Assembly (NCBI GenBank): GCA_020631735.1
Contig: CM036159.1
Location: forward strand, 16,345,511 to 16,409,510
Origin: Saccharum officinarum
Taxonomy: Eukaryota > Streptophyta > Magnoliopsida > Poales > Poaceae
DNA: 64,000 nt
Direction of reading: 5' to 3'
Under the pieces are notes generated by a model. It saw nothing but the letters and a program-made list of their open reading frames with translations. It did not search any database and was not told the origin of the DNA. A program made the position numbers and the translations under genes. Positions 12,030 through 22,990 of the stretch are shown in pieces; position 1 is the stretch's first letter, and each line of letters opens with the position of its first letter.

Positions 12030-13232
12030 ACATCCGCTCATTGAGGCAATCAAACAACATCTCCGTTTCCGCTCATTCAGGCAATTAAACATCTCAGCTT
12101 TTTTGCGTCCAACCCATTCATGCAACTTCACCAAACACTCTTTTTTTCTAAAATATGGTTGTACTCAGCATATGTCCCATCATCTGCATATACGAAAGAT
12201 GCAACATTCATCCGCCAAACACGCCCCAAATATATTTGTAGGTAAACCACATCGTTATTTGTAAGTAAGAGCATCTCTACCAAATATCATTAATGCTGAA
12301 ATTACCTTCTTTTCTTTGGTAAACAGATGTTGAAATTATATATTACTTTGCTTTTCCTTGAAAGGCTAAATTATCTGATTCTTATCTTTAATCAGGTATG
12401 ATAATCTACCAAGAGGCTGAACGTCTCAAAAGTTCACTTTCTTATGTCTTCTTAATCGATCCTTATGGTTCGAAATGTTAAGGCTTTACAATTTCTTTTA
12501 GACACAGGGACCGTAAACTTTTCTACAGACCGTGGGCAGCTGGACTATTAGCCTGTGGCAGCCCCCATGAGACCACTAGAGACGAGAGAGGGAGGGCCGG
12601 AGGGGGAGAGAGAGAGAGAGCGGATGATTAGAAACAACAAGTAAACAGTAGAGCACTGGTACAAGCATGGCGCTGGGCCCAATTCCGCGCGACCGTCCAC
12701 GGGTGTCGAGTGCCGCGGTGCCGGGCACGGGGCACCCACATCCACATGCGTGCATCTGGCCCTGCCTGCATGTGCTCGCGTTGCAGCCTCCCGCATGCAG
12801 GGCTACTACTACTTGCGGCATGTCTATGTCTACGTCTACCGTCTACCACCGGGCGCAACACCTCGCGACGCGAGCGAGCCTAGCTACCCACTGTAGCTGT
12901 GCCTACAGTGCCCCTCGCGACAATGCCCGGTCAGTCCGTCACCACTCACCGGCACGGCAGCACCAGCTCGAGCTTGGCAGTGGCAGACCCACTCCACTCG
13001 GCCGGCGCATGCGTAAGAGGAAGTATACTGATGGACTGCAAGCCGGCGAAGAGGAAATCTGAGATGGAGGAGTGAGAATAGAAGAGAGAAGGGAGCGGGC
13101 GGTTAGTGAATCGAGAAAGCAACCGCCTACTTCCCGCCATCGGCGAGCGCAGAGCTAACGTTTTCCATACATACAGCTGAGAGCCCGTACATGTAGACAT
13201 TAAATACTTGTACTATTATTTTAATCTACCTC
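12030..13232. other. Intergenic DNA, no gene recognised
   Basis: AT-rich to 12500, then GC-rich. The phrase CCGCTCATTSAGGCAATYAAAC occurs twice (about 12033 and 12069). Open frames at 12548-13062 on both strands overlap one another and have no recognisable domain. Confidence 0.5.
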
Positions 13233-13235
13233 TTA

Positions 13236-13643
13236 GGGCACGTACAACGGACGCTGGAGTGCCGTCTACAATGGAGTATATTTACAAAGAACACCCTCTC
13301 CGACGGCATTGAATGAAGCAAGAGAGTGAAGCCGGCGTCTCGTGAGGCGACGGCAGTGGCGCGTGCTCCGAGGGATGTTTTCTCCACGCGGCGCGCACGG
13401 GGATCCAGCTGTGGCCAAACATGGCGCAAGTTCCTCCTGCTCGGCGCGTGCGACTTCTTTCTCCACTGCTGTGGCCAAATAATATTCACGGTTGATCACG
13501 GCTACATGCGAGCATTAAATATTTTATAGACAGCTAAAATAGACAGCAGCTGTCTGTGGGTTGTACGAGCTGTCTGTTTAGCTGTTTGTGTTGTAAATTC
13601 CAAGAACTTATAGACAGCAGCTGTCTCACTGTTGTACATGCCC
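13236..13643. mobile_element. Harbinger-type MITE with GGGCAYGTACAACRG ends
   Basis: The left end GGGCACGTACAACGG mirrors the right end CTGTTGTACATGCCC, and TTA flanks both sides (13233-13235 and 13644-13646). At 408 bp, with GC-rich interior, it encodes nothing recognisable. Confidence 0.8.
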
Positions 13644-13646
13644 TTA

Positions 13647-13887
13647 GGGTGTGTTTAGATGAAAAAGTTAGGGTGAAAAGTTACTGTAGCACTTTTCGTT
13701 GTTATTTGGTAAAATTTATCCAACCATAGATTAATTAGACTCAAAAGATTCGTCTTGAACTTTACAGACAAACTATGCAATTAGTTTTTTTTTACCTACA
13801 TTTAATGTTTCATGCATGCGTTTAAAGATTTGATGTGATGGGTGGAAGAGGAAATATTTTGGGTTCCTGTAGGAAGTGAACGCGGCC
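13647..13887. mobile_element. Tourist-like MITE (GTGTTTAG family)
   Basis: It starts GGGTGTGTTTAG and ends CGCGGCC, flanked by TTA at 13644-13646 and 13888-13890. The interior has the family core (TTATTTGGTAAA, GATTCGTCT, TACATTTAATG, GATGTGATGG). It abuts the previous MITE and shares its TTA. Confidence 0.8.
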
Positions 13888-13971
13888 TTAGCCGATATAT
13901 TACATGAGCTGACTACTCCTGATGGCTGGAAGTGATATGGCAGTTTATTTCGCCGGCAGCCGGCGAGGTTA

Positions 13972-14200
13972 GTGGGTGTTTGGTTTGGGGTTAAAGTTTA
14001 ACAAACACTGTAGTACTTTCGTCTTATTTGATAAAAAGTTTTCAATTTTAGATTAATTAGGCTTAATAGATTCGTCTCGTAAATTACTTCTAATATATGT
14101 CGACATGCATGCAATTAGTCTACATTTAGTACTCCATGCATTCGAGGGAACATTGATGTGATGGGTGTTAAACTTTAACGAACTGTAACCAAACACGCCC
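13972..14200. mobile_element. Tourist MITE (GTGTTTGGTT family)
   Basis: TTA (13969-13971 and 14201-14203) flanks a 229-bp element with GGGTGTTTGG and CCAAACACGCCC ends, subterminal TTAAAGTTTAAC and the shared core CTAATTAGGCTTAATAGATTCGTCTCG. Confidence 0.85.
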
Positions 14201-14572
14201 TTACTATCCTTGCTCTATGCACCTAGGCTCCCCTGCGGCACTGTGCCTCAGCGCCTGCGCTGCATGCACTGCTCGTCTGCCCCGGGTTTTCGGGCGCGAA
14301 ATACCACTCACCCAGGCTCAGCCGCTCAGGCCGCACCACACCACCAGCGGCAGCAGCCTGCTGCCGAGGCTCTGCGAGCGCCGAGCCGACGTACGCGGGC
14401 GGGATCCTCTGAGATCACCTTCGGTTCCTCCACCTAGAGCCACCTGCGTCTGCGTGCTTCACACCTCAAGGCTTGTAGGCCTCTCAGGGTAATTACTACT
14501 ACAGGAACGGAGGTGAAGGAATTGCAATTCCTGGTCTGTTACTTTTTGACCAACAAACAGTGTTTTCACTTA

Positions 14573-14845
14573 GGCCGTGTTTAGTTGGCTAGATTTGGCG
14601 CCGTCCAAAACGCTGTAGAACATTATGTGGCACTGTAACATTTTGTTTTTATTTGGTAAAAATTGTCCAAACATTGACTAATTAGACTCAAAACGTTCGT
14701 CTCGCAAAGTACAACAAAACTGTGTAATTAGTTTTTGATTTCATCTACATTTAGTACTCCATGCATGTGCCGATATTTTGATGTGATATGAAATCTTCTT
14801 TTTGTATAGTAAAATTTGGGAAAATATTTAGGATCTAACAGGGCC
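14573..14845. mobile_element. Tourist-like MITE (GTGTTTAG family)
   Basis: TTA target duplication (14570-14572 and 14846-14848), GGCCGTGTTTAG left end and CTAACAGGGCC right end. The interior contains GACTAATTAGACTCAAAACGTTCGTCTCGC-type family sequence. No coding capacity. Confidence 0.85.
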
Positions 14846-14848
14846 TTA

Positions 14849-15454
14849 CCACGAATCAGCGAAAACAGGTTACTACATGAACGGAGCGGCCGCAACGGCA
14901 CTATGGACCTCGACGCAGAGACGGAAAACTAGTGCGATTCCGCGCACCAGTCACCACACGTCCACACCATCCTTCACTCTCGCCTCTTTCCGCGTGCAAA
15001 CAACCGTCGATCTGCTTCTTGCTAGTGACTCTCACCTTCCACGGGCAAGCGGGAGCTTACGGTGTGTTTGTGGACAACCCTGCCACGTCACTGCCACGCG
15101 GCATACACGCGGTCAACGCCCTCGAAGTTCGGCACAATGGCTTACGGCGCCGAGCCGTGTCACCTTGGCGCCATAGGTCATGACGCCAACTCCAGGTTTA
15201 AAGTCGGGTTTACGTCGTCTAAAGGTGTAAACATAAATATTTTTTTAAAAAAAGGGCCAAAATTGCAAAAAAGAAAAAGTTGGTCACCATGACACCAGCT
15301 TCATGTATTAGAGCCGGTGATTTTTCTGGCACGAGTTTTGGTGTTGCGACTGCGTTTTTGGCGCGAGAAGGGCGTGCGGCAGCAATCAGATTTTTGCTGC
15401 TGGTGCTCTCTGTTGATAAGCAAGTGCCAGAAATCTCTGCATTCACATCATCTC
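14849..15454. other. Intergenic DNA, nothing recognised
   Basis: Mixed GC content, with short open frames in several registers and no domain or repeat that I recognise. The A/T run near 15239-15275 is low-complexity. Confidence 0.4.
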
Positions 15455-15457
15455 TTA

Positions 15458-15843
15458 GGGCGTGATTGGTTCCATGACGAGCTCAGCCTGGCTCGTATCT
15501 ACACAGCCTGTCTCCCCTCCCCCAGGCTAAGATCATGCAGCTGCGTTTCTTTGCGTTTGTTTGGTTCCCGTTTCAGTTCAGTCGAGCAACACAGCAACGG
15601 TGTTTGGTTGGGCAGCTCACGCGTATGCCTGCTCTCTCACACGTGCAACTTGCATGTGCCCGACGCACGCAACCAGCCAGGCTGAGGGGAAACGAAGTCC
15701 CGCTGCGTTTCTGGCGAGCCTGGCCGGGAGAGAACTTTTGCATCAGCTGAGACAGGCCCAAAGGAGCATGCAACAAACCAAACGCGAGGGCAGTGCATCA
15801 GTGGAGCCAGGCCGGGGGCACATTCAGGCTACCAATCACGCCC
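15458..15843. mobile_element. GC-rich Harbinger-type MITE (GGGCGTGATTGGT ends)
   Basis: Perfect 13-bp inverted ends GGGCGTGATTGGT and ACCAATCACGCCC are flanked by TTA (15455-15457 and 15844-15846). The 386-bp GC-rich interior has open frames on both strands; these follow from composition and from the inverted structure. Confidence 0.85.
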
Positions 15844-15846
15844 TTA

Positions 15847-16149
15847 GTGTGCGTACTTAAACTAGTGTTTTCTAATTTGATTGTTTTTGTCCTCTCATTG
15901 GATTTTTCTGGAATCCATGGATCGAAGGAGATCTAATATAGAAGCTTGAAGGGAATATCAACTTGCTTGAATGAAAACAAAATTTGCATATTTAAGACGG
16001 AAGAAAATAGGTGTGTAATGACATGGTTTTGTTTTTGCCCATCTAAATAGGGGATAGATTTTAGTTCAATTCGCCGCCTAATATCATGCCATCTTTATTT
16101 ATTTTCTTATAGAGAGGGCTTGCTTCTAAAGTTTTGTACCTCAAGTTAG
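15847..16149. other. Intergenic DNA upstream of the FAR1 remnant
   Basis: AT-rich DNA with no open frame of note. It may include the degraded 5' part of the FAR1-like pseudogene. Confidence 0.35.
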
Positions 16150-17055
16150 CATGGAGTTCAGTACTGTAGATAATGTTTGGATGTTTTGGATTAGCTATGT
16201 GGGTCAAAAAGCCTTCAAGGTGAGAAAAATGTATACAAACAAAAGAAAGTTAGATGGGAAGGTTAGGTCCATATGTTTGCACAAATGAGGGTCATAGAAA
16301 GGTGAATAAAAGGGATCATCTAACAAAGTGTCCAAGAGCTGAAACTAAAATCAATTGTCAAGTTCGCATGAGACTTGTAATGGACAAAAATAATGGAAAT
16401 TAAAAAGTGGCTGATTTAATTTTGGAACACAATCATACCCTCCAGCTGCCACAAATCTCACACTTAATGGCATCCCAAAGGAAAATTTCAGAGTTACAAG
16501 GTTTTAAAATTGAGACGGCAGACGATGCAGGAATTGGGTCCAAAGCTACACATGAGTTGGCTTGCATCCAAGTTGGTGGTTCAGTTAATCTCAGCTACAC
16601 TCTTCAAGACCACAAGAACTATTTACAGGGCAAACAACAATGGGAGATGACATATGGTCAAGTAGGCAGCATGCTCTTGTATTTTTAGAAAAAATTGTTG
16701 AGAACCCATCATTTCAATATGCATTGCAGATGAACCGGGAAGAACAAATTGCAAACATATTTTGGGTTGATGCTAAAATGCTCTCTCACTATGCATATTT
16801 TGGTGATGTTGACAATTTTGATACTACTTTTGGTACAAATAAGGAAAGGAGGCCCTTTGGCGTTGGGTTCAATCATTTTAGGGAATGAGTGGTTTTTAGT
16901 GTTATTCTCATGTATGATGAGACATTTGAATCCTTCAAATGGCTTTTTGAGACCTTCTTGAGAGCCCATAATAGCAAGCAACCTAAACACAATATATACT
17001 GATCAAGATTGTGCAATGGGAAAAGCAATTAAAAAGGTCTTTTTAGAAGCATGGC
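16150..17055 (+). pseudogene. FAR1/MULE-transposase-like pseudogene, truncated
   Basis: Broken frames match the FAR1-related/MULE family. The FAR1 zinc-binding N-terminal region is at 16150-16440, a linker at 16407-16688, and the start of the MULE transposase domain at 16690-17050 (DTTFGTNKERRPFGVG, then YDETFESFKWLFETFLRAHNSKQP). Frames shift near 16640 and 16885, and several stops occur. The conserved order ends abruptly at about 17055, before the rest of the DDE domain and the SWIM finger. The family comprises Mutator-like transposases and the light-signalling factors domesticated from them; this copy is dead. Confidence 0.8.
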
Positions 17056-18359
17056 ATGGTCCGGCGCTGGCTCGATGGCTTGAGCGCGGTGGTAGAGGGT
17101 GGCGAAGGCCAGCGCTGGCGAGGTGAGACCTCTGCTGACGTGGCACGCCGCCGGATCACGGAGGGGAAGGGAGCGCCGGTGAGGACCTGTGGACGTAGCG
17201 GTGGTAACCGGTCGAGAAGGGGAATGCCGACCCAGCTATCGACGTTTGCGGCAGAGACAAATGACTTGAGCAAGTCGCTAGCTAATGGGCTAATATGGGC
17301 CTGGTTACAGGTCTATGAGATTTGTTTGTATCCAGAGTTTTCTTGGCTCATGTCCGATAGGAATTGGATGGTTCAGATCAGTGACCGAAAAGAAAAGTCG
17401 TTCTATCCAACTTTAGAGGATCTAGTTTTGTGTTTGTGAGGGTTCTTCTTCGACGGCTGCTCCTTTTTCATGAAAATTGATTTCAAATAGTCTTACTAAA
17501 CTGTTTGGTATGGCTCCTCCAGAGGAGTCGGAGTCGGAGAGAAGCCCTACCACAACAACTTTTTCAATAATACTTTTTCTCCAACACTTTTTCAATAATA
17601 CTAACTTTTATTAGCATGTAGCTCGTAACATGAATAGCTCCACATAACATCTTTGTATAATTTTGAAGCATGTGTACGAGACTAGCTCTTAATCAAGAGC
17701 TAACTTTTTTCTCTCACCAAATAAGTATGAAACAATATTGTCAAAATCAATAAAAAACGATGAAGTCAAACATACCGCTTGATATAAAACAAAACAACCG
17801 CCAAAACGTGGCTCTCTACATTCACCATTTTTAGAGAAGTTCAAAAGCTGCAAAAGAAAGCCAAATTTTTGTTTGGCCAGCTTAATAGGTAAAATCTAAA
17901 GTGTCAAATCTTAATAGGTAAAATTTAAAGTGTCAAATCTGAACATTAAGCTCTACTAGATTGCCCTTATATGGCAAGTGCTGGGACTGTTTATTTAGCT
18001 GCTCCCATACATTATATTTTATCACTATTTTCAAAGCTACTAATTCATATATATAAATGAAAACATGGGACTGTTAACATAATGTTGCATAGTATTTTAA
18101 TGTTGTTTCTTATAAACGTCAAGTCAATTTTTTTTGTATATTTTGTCTATGATAATGGTCCCTAGTCTTATATATGTAGCCCAAATATATCTGTACATCT
18201 GAACAAGTCATCTAAGAGGCTTCATCTCCAAGGAAAACAAGTGCTTCAAGATCAAGTTGGCTCCAAAGATATCTCTAGCAAGCTCTCACACCCGATTCTA
18301 AAGAAAAGACCTAATGCAAATAACATGTATGCTTGGATCAATTTATTATACATGTGATG
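17056..18359. other. Unassigned DNA with a short GC-rich open frame
   Basis: An open frame at 17056-17439 follows the FAR1 truncation point but resembles no family known to me. From 17460 on the DNA is AT-rich, with TTTTTCAATAATACT repeated near 17560 and 17586. No gene is supported. Confidence 0.35.
17881..17938 (+). repeat. 29-bp tandem duplication
   Basis: Two adjacent copies of CTTAATAGGTAAAATYTAAA plus GTGTCAAAT differ at one base. Simple local duplication, no function implied. Confidence 0.85.
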
Positions 18360-18836
18360 TCATTTGTAACACTCCGGTGTTACGCAAGCATTTGCATTGC
18401 AATCATAAGCATGACGTTTCATATCATTCATAATCATATGTGCTTAGGGTGTACCTTTAGTAAAATAAAAGTGTGGAAACTAGTATTGCATAACATGTTG
18501 TGATAATGTGCTAATGACATTCATCAAATTTGTGCAACTATAAATTTCATATCACTTAGAATTATAGGTGAAATTTTTGGAGCCACTAAATCACTCAAAG
18601 TTTTGTCAAAGATTTGTTTTAAAAATTTTACTTGAAAATATTCAAAAATCCTCCCTAAATTAGCTTTTATTCCAAAAATCAAAATCTATAAGAGTTTTGA
18701 GGTTGGCCCCTTAATCAAAGTTGTAGAGAATTAAATTCTAAGCAACTTTTATTTTTGGGTCATTTCCAGAAAAAGTCCTTTTCTTGCTCAAAATGAGATT
18801 TGAAAACTATTATTTGAAATTTCTTGAAAAATAAAA

Positions 18837-19690
18837 ATGGAAAAGGGCTTTTCTCAGTCGCGGGCCGCCGCGTCGTTTTCGGCCTGCTGTTGGAAGCGGC
18901 CCAGCTCCGCTCCCGCACGCGCGCGCCGCAGCCGCCACCTCGGCCCGGCCCGCGTCCGCTCGGCCTCCGCCTCTTCCCGCTCGCCCCGCGCCTCGCTGTC
19001 CGCCGCGGCAGAACGCGCCCGTCGCGTGGCGGCCGCATGCCGGCGACGCCCCCGCGTGGCTGCCCGTGGACCCCGCGCGCGCTCCGCCTCAAATCTCCGC
19101 GCGCATCCGGTCTCCATCCCACTCGCCACTCGCTCGCTCCCTCTTTCCCTTCCTCCGGAGAAACCGAGCGGGAGCGCCGCTCACCACCGCCATCCTCGCC
19201 TTCACCGCCGTGTTCCGGCGACGCCAGTCCACCGCAGCTCGATTGCTCGTGCACGGAGCTCCGCCACCCTCTTCCCTCCTCCGAACGAGCGCCACCATCC
19301 CCTTGCTCGCTCCGGTAAGGCTCAATCGAGCTCTTCCCGCCGCGCCACCGCGAATGGAGCCGCCGCGCTCGCGCTCCGGCCACCGTCGCCTTCGCTCCTC
19401 CCCATCTCTCTTGAACTGCGCGTTGATGTTCACCATGTCCCCGCGATGGTGTTGCGCGCCTCGCCTTGTTCGCTCGAGCCCGGAGACAGCCGCTGGCCAT
19501 CGGCGGCCGTCGCACCGCCGTGGTGGCGAGCACCCGCGCGGGCGCGCGCGCTGCCCCGCTCGCCTGCGAGTGCGGCGAGTGGCTGGGCCGGCCGGTCTCA
19601 ACGGGACACGGCCCGTTTTGTTTACCCCCGCGCACGCGTCTCTGGGCTGAGCAGGCCGGGCCGTCTGCCCCTTCTGATGTCGGCCCATTT
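18837..19690. other. CpG-rich block inside the LTR
   Basis: About 850 bp of very GC- and CpG-rich sequence sits in an otherwise AT-rich LTR, repeated at about 29309-30165 in the 3' LTR. It has long open frames in at least four registers; they overlap on both strands and look like composition effects. A good 5' splice-site match (CCG|GTAAGG) lies at 19315 (29790 in the other LTR). A promoter or first-exon role is plausible but inferred. Confidence 0.55.
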
Positions 19691-20602
19691 TAAAATAAAG
19701 ATTCAGTTTTTATTTTCTCAATTGGAAATAAAGTGCTTAGCAATTATTTGGGTGATTAAATGCGCTCCAAAAATTATGAAATAAATTTATATGGACTCAT
19801 TGGAACTAGATCTACAATATAAAAATATTGCATGTCATTTTTGGGATACTTTTCTGTAGGATTTTAATTAATCATGTATATTGCTGATAACTTTAAAAAT
19901 GTGTAGAAAAATCTATAGGCTTTAGAAAAAATATGGTTTCAAGTTTGTTAATCTTCTTATATCATGTATTTCCTAGGAAAAATATGTTTCATGCATGTGC
20001 TGTGGAAAACTTTGGAGGAGTAGTTCAAGTACCTTTAATGGCTGATTTATGTTATTTTTGCTAGATAGCAAACTTTGTATAAAACATGCATGTGATAATT
20101 TTTGTACAGCCATAGTATGCTATGAAGAAACTAGGAAAAATATTAATTCTGTTGTTTGACACTTTTCATAGTACAAAGTAATTTCATGCTCATTTTTATG
20201 CTATAGCTTGTCATTTTTGTATAGGATAGTTTACTTATCCAAATGCCATGAAATTTTTATGGTAGTCGGTTTAGGATAGTATTATGCTACTGTAATTTTC
20301 TTAGATTTTTAGGATCATCAGAAATACATGTCGCTATTCAAACCTATTATTATTTAGGGTTTAAGCAAGTGTTGCTTTAAGTGTGATTAAGAAATTAGTA
20401 AAGCTTTGGTGTATCTTTGAAGCATTTTATAAGATATGTTAACTTAACATAAGAGTAGTAGAAGAGAATGCAGTAGATGACATGTGCTTGTAGTATATAG
20501 TTTCTTGGACGATATTGACTACCTTGCATTTCAACATATCCATTGCATTTATCTCCTTCGATGCACGTTTGCATAATCACTTACGCACATTGCATCATAC
20601 AG

Positions 20603-20772
20603 GATCGCAAACTGAGAACCCAGTCGTCTTACCCGAGGAGCCAGAGGAGCAGCAGGAGGTGACAGAAGCCGAAGAGGAGGTCGGTGAAGATCTCCCAGAG
20701 TGCCCCGACCACCGTCCGAGCTCTTTTGAGAGAGGCAAGCCCCGGAGCATTTCTCTCCCGGTTTGCAAATAA
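20603..20772 (+). other. Glu/Pro-rich coding-like block in the LTR
   Basis: Directly after a TACAG 3' splice-site match, 170 bp encode an acidic stretch (LPEEPEEQQEVTEAEEEVGE) ending at TAA. The counterpart in the 3' LTR (31076-31245) appears identical, although the surrounding LTR shows substitutions. It looks like an exon but no protein from it is known to me. Confidence 0.45.
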
Positions 20773-22203
20773 TTTATTATTAACTTTACTTAATTTGATG
20801 CATTACGTTTAGGAGTTGTTTGCAAACGTTGCTGCATTATACCTTGCTTACCTTTGTTATACTATATCCTTGTTACCCTGGTATCCGCAGTCGAGTCAAT
20901 GCTTAGCTTGCTTAGACCGGTAGAAGTCGGGTGATTTCCTGTCACCTGCGAGCTATAGGTGGTTACCTGGATCTGCTTGGATGACTATGAAGTCATGGTA
21001 TAACTAAGTGTGAAATGAATTTGAGACCGGGAGGAAACTTGCAGGGTTTCGGACTGTAGTGTTTTCCGTCTGTGTCGATTAAGGACCGTCCGTTGTTAGA
21101 CCTTGGGTCATGTTGAACGCATGCCTCACATTTAGCTGGCCGGATAAAGTACCTTCCGACCACAAAACTGGGAGATTATTTGGGCCGAGTGGATTGCCCG
21201 CAACGCACTGTACTGGAGCAGTTGTGGCAGGATACGAGGGCGCGATGATAAGGCCAAAGAGCAGTCAGACGGCCCCCGGGTACAAGTGGTTTCTAGCAAG
21301 CTCGTGACTTTACCTGAATGGTTGACTCGGTGACCAACACCTCACTTTAGCGGGTGAGTGAGGTTTGTGTGAGGAATAACTTACCAGCTGGTTAATCGAT
21401 TCGAATCGCCATCGTTCACTGGATAGTGAACACTTGACTTGAGCTACTTCATCGTAGTAATATTGATGAATCACTTAGATAGCTATGTGGAAGATGACAT
21501 GATAACTATTGTTAATGATCAATGGTAATCCTTACTTGCTTAATTATATGTTACTCTAGCACCAGTGTAAACATAGTTGACAGGGTAATAAAGAGTTAAT
21601 TACTGCATGCTTTTGGAAAGGAATTGTTAAGTTAAAAATACTTTTGTTGCAAATGAGTCAGCTATCCCACTAGAAAGCCTATCATCATTCCTTGGTGTCT
21701 TTTATTTTTGGTTTATGACGGGTAAGTCTAGCTGAGTACCTTCTCGTACTCAGGGCTTTGTTCCCACTTGTTGCAGATGGACAGATGTATTACGGCTACT
21801 GTATCAACTGCCTCTATCCTGCGATGGGCGAAGCTTAGGACCATGGGCAATGGTCATTCGCTACTTCTCGTCTGATGCTTTTCTGGGGATGATCACAAGC
21901 TGGCACTTTATTTTAAAATGTTATGTGTGTGCGTGATTTAAACTACCGCTTCCGCTACTTTTATTCGGACCTGGTTTGTAATAACTATGTTTAAACTTCG
22001 ATGTATTTTATGCCGCGAACTTTTATGTAACTTATGATGGTGACCGCTAAACTTAGTACGATCTTGGCTGTTATGTGAAATGGTTTGAAATCTGTCAAGA
22101 TTTCACGGACTACCGGGTTATACGGGCTTAAGTTTGTTAAATTGTCCTCCCGTTGGATGATTTTCCTACTTAATCTCGTATAATTGGGCGGTTCTGTTAC
22201 AGC

Positions 22204-22215
22204 TGGTATCAGAGC
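22204..22215 (+). other. Primer-binding site for tRNA-iMet
   Basis: TGGTATCAGAGC, two bases after the 5' LTR, is the standard complement of the 3' end of plant initiator tRNA-Met and would prime minus-strand synthesis. Confidence 0.9.
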
Positions 22216-22990
22216 ATGGTTTAGCGTGATTACTGTTCATAAGTGTATTTAAAACAAAATTCTGTTTAAAAAGTGTGATTTTAAAACTAAAGGTGTGCCA
22301 GTGGTCATATCATGTGTGCCCAGTTAAGGACTCTAGGTGGCTATTTAAGTACTAACTTGGGGTTCTTGCACCATATTTCTCTTTCGTTGCTTATACGGCG
22401 TGCTATTGTATGAGTGCCACTTAATTGAGTGGTAATGTATGGATCAGTTACCTCTACGCTTTGGTAAGTGTGAGCTGTGAGAGCATGATCGGATACACCG
22501 CTGATCTAGGGAGAGTGCTTATATGATACTAGAATAATTACATGTTTTACACATGTTTTTATGAAAGTATGGCATGTGTGGGTGTTCCGTCCGTTGAGGC
22601 GATGCCGTCAATAGGACGATGTGTTTGGGTAGATACTACCGTTGTACACGCGTCTGGGGATTCGTGTAGAGCGTGTAGGTAGATTTACTGCTTTCATGTA
22701 TTCATGGGGAATGGGCTGAAATGAATTTTCTGCAGGTACATAACAGCGTTTATCGTGTAGATCGAATTAGTTACGTATATGAGAGATCATTTGTATGCCA
22801 CCGAATTCATTGTTAGATGTCTTTATTTTCTAAGTTTATGAGAACGTAAGACTCGCGCATGCATCATATTGCCTGTGCATTTCATTCATAACATGCATTC
22901 CTCCCCTTATAAAAGGATTATCCCAGTTTGATAAAAGTGACATCAACTTAAATTATGTTCTCATCGGGTAATTTAAAACTTGTGCTACAG
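22216..22990 (+). other. Untranslated leader of the chromovirus
   Basis: There is no long open frame. A TC-poor stretch ends in GTGCTACAG directly before the ATG at 22991, which fits a 3' splice site. An in-frame upstream ATG at 22955 exists, but use of it would bury the H3-like tail. Confidence 0.5.

Larger units (their letters stand above)
18365..22201 (+). repeat. 5' LTR of the chromovirus (3837 bp)
   Basis: It runs from TGTAACACTCC to CTGTTACA, with 6-bp perfect TGTAAC/GTTACA ends. The first 18 bases form a hairpin (GTAACAC-TCCG-GTGTTAC). Inside are a CpG-rich 860-bp block (18837-19690), AT-rich DNA, a Glu/Pro-coding block (20603-20772) and unique sequence to the end. It differs from the 3' LTR by scattered substitutions and small indels, so the insertion is neither brand new nor ancient. 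Confidence 0.95.

Noticed and set aside
12548..13062. Overlapping open frames on both strands
   Set aside because: GC-driven, no domain, no splice or promoter context.
14877..15292. Open frames of 76-99 codons
   Set aside because: Three overlapping registers with no recognisable motif.
15458..15860. Open frames up to 122 codons
   Set aside because: They lie within or across a MITE with perfect inverted ends.
18760..19784. Several long open frames (up to 315 codons) on both strands in the LTR, repeated at 29286-30234
   Set aside because: They overlap in at least four registers, are Arg/Ala/Ser/Pro-rich as expected from CpG-rich DNA, and the two LTR copies do not keep any one frame better than the others.
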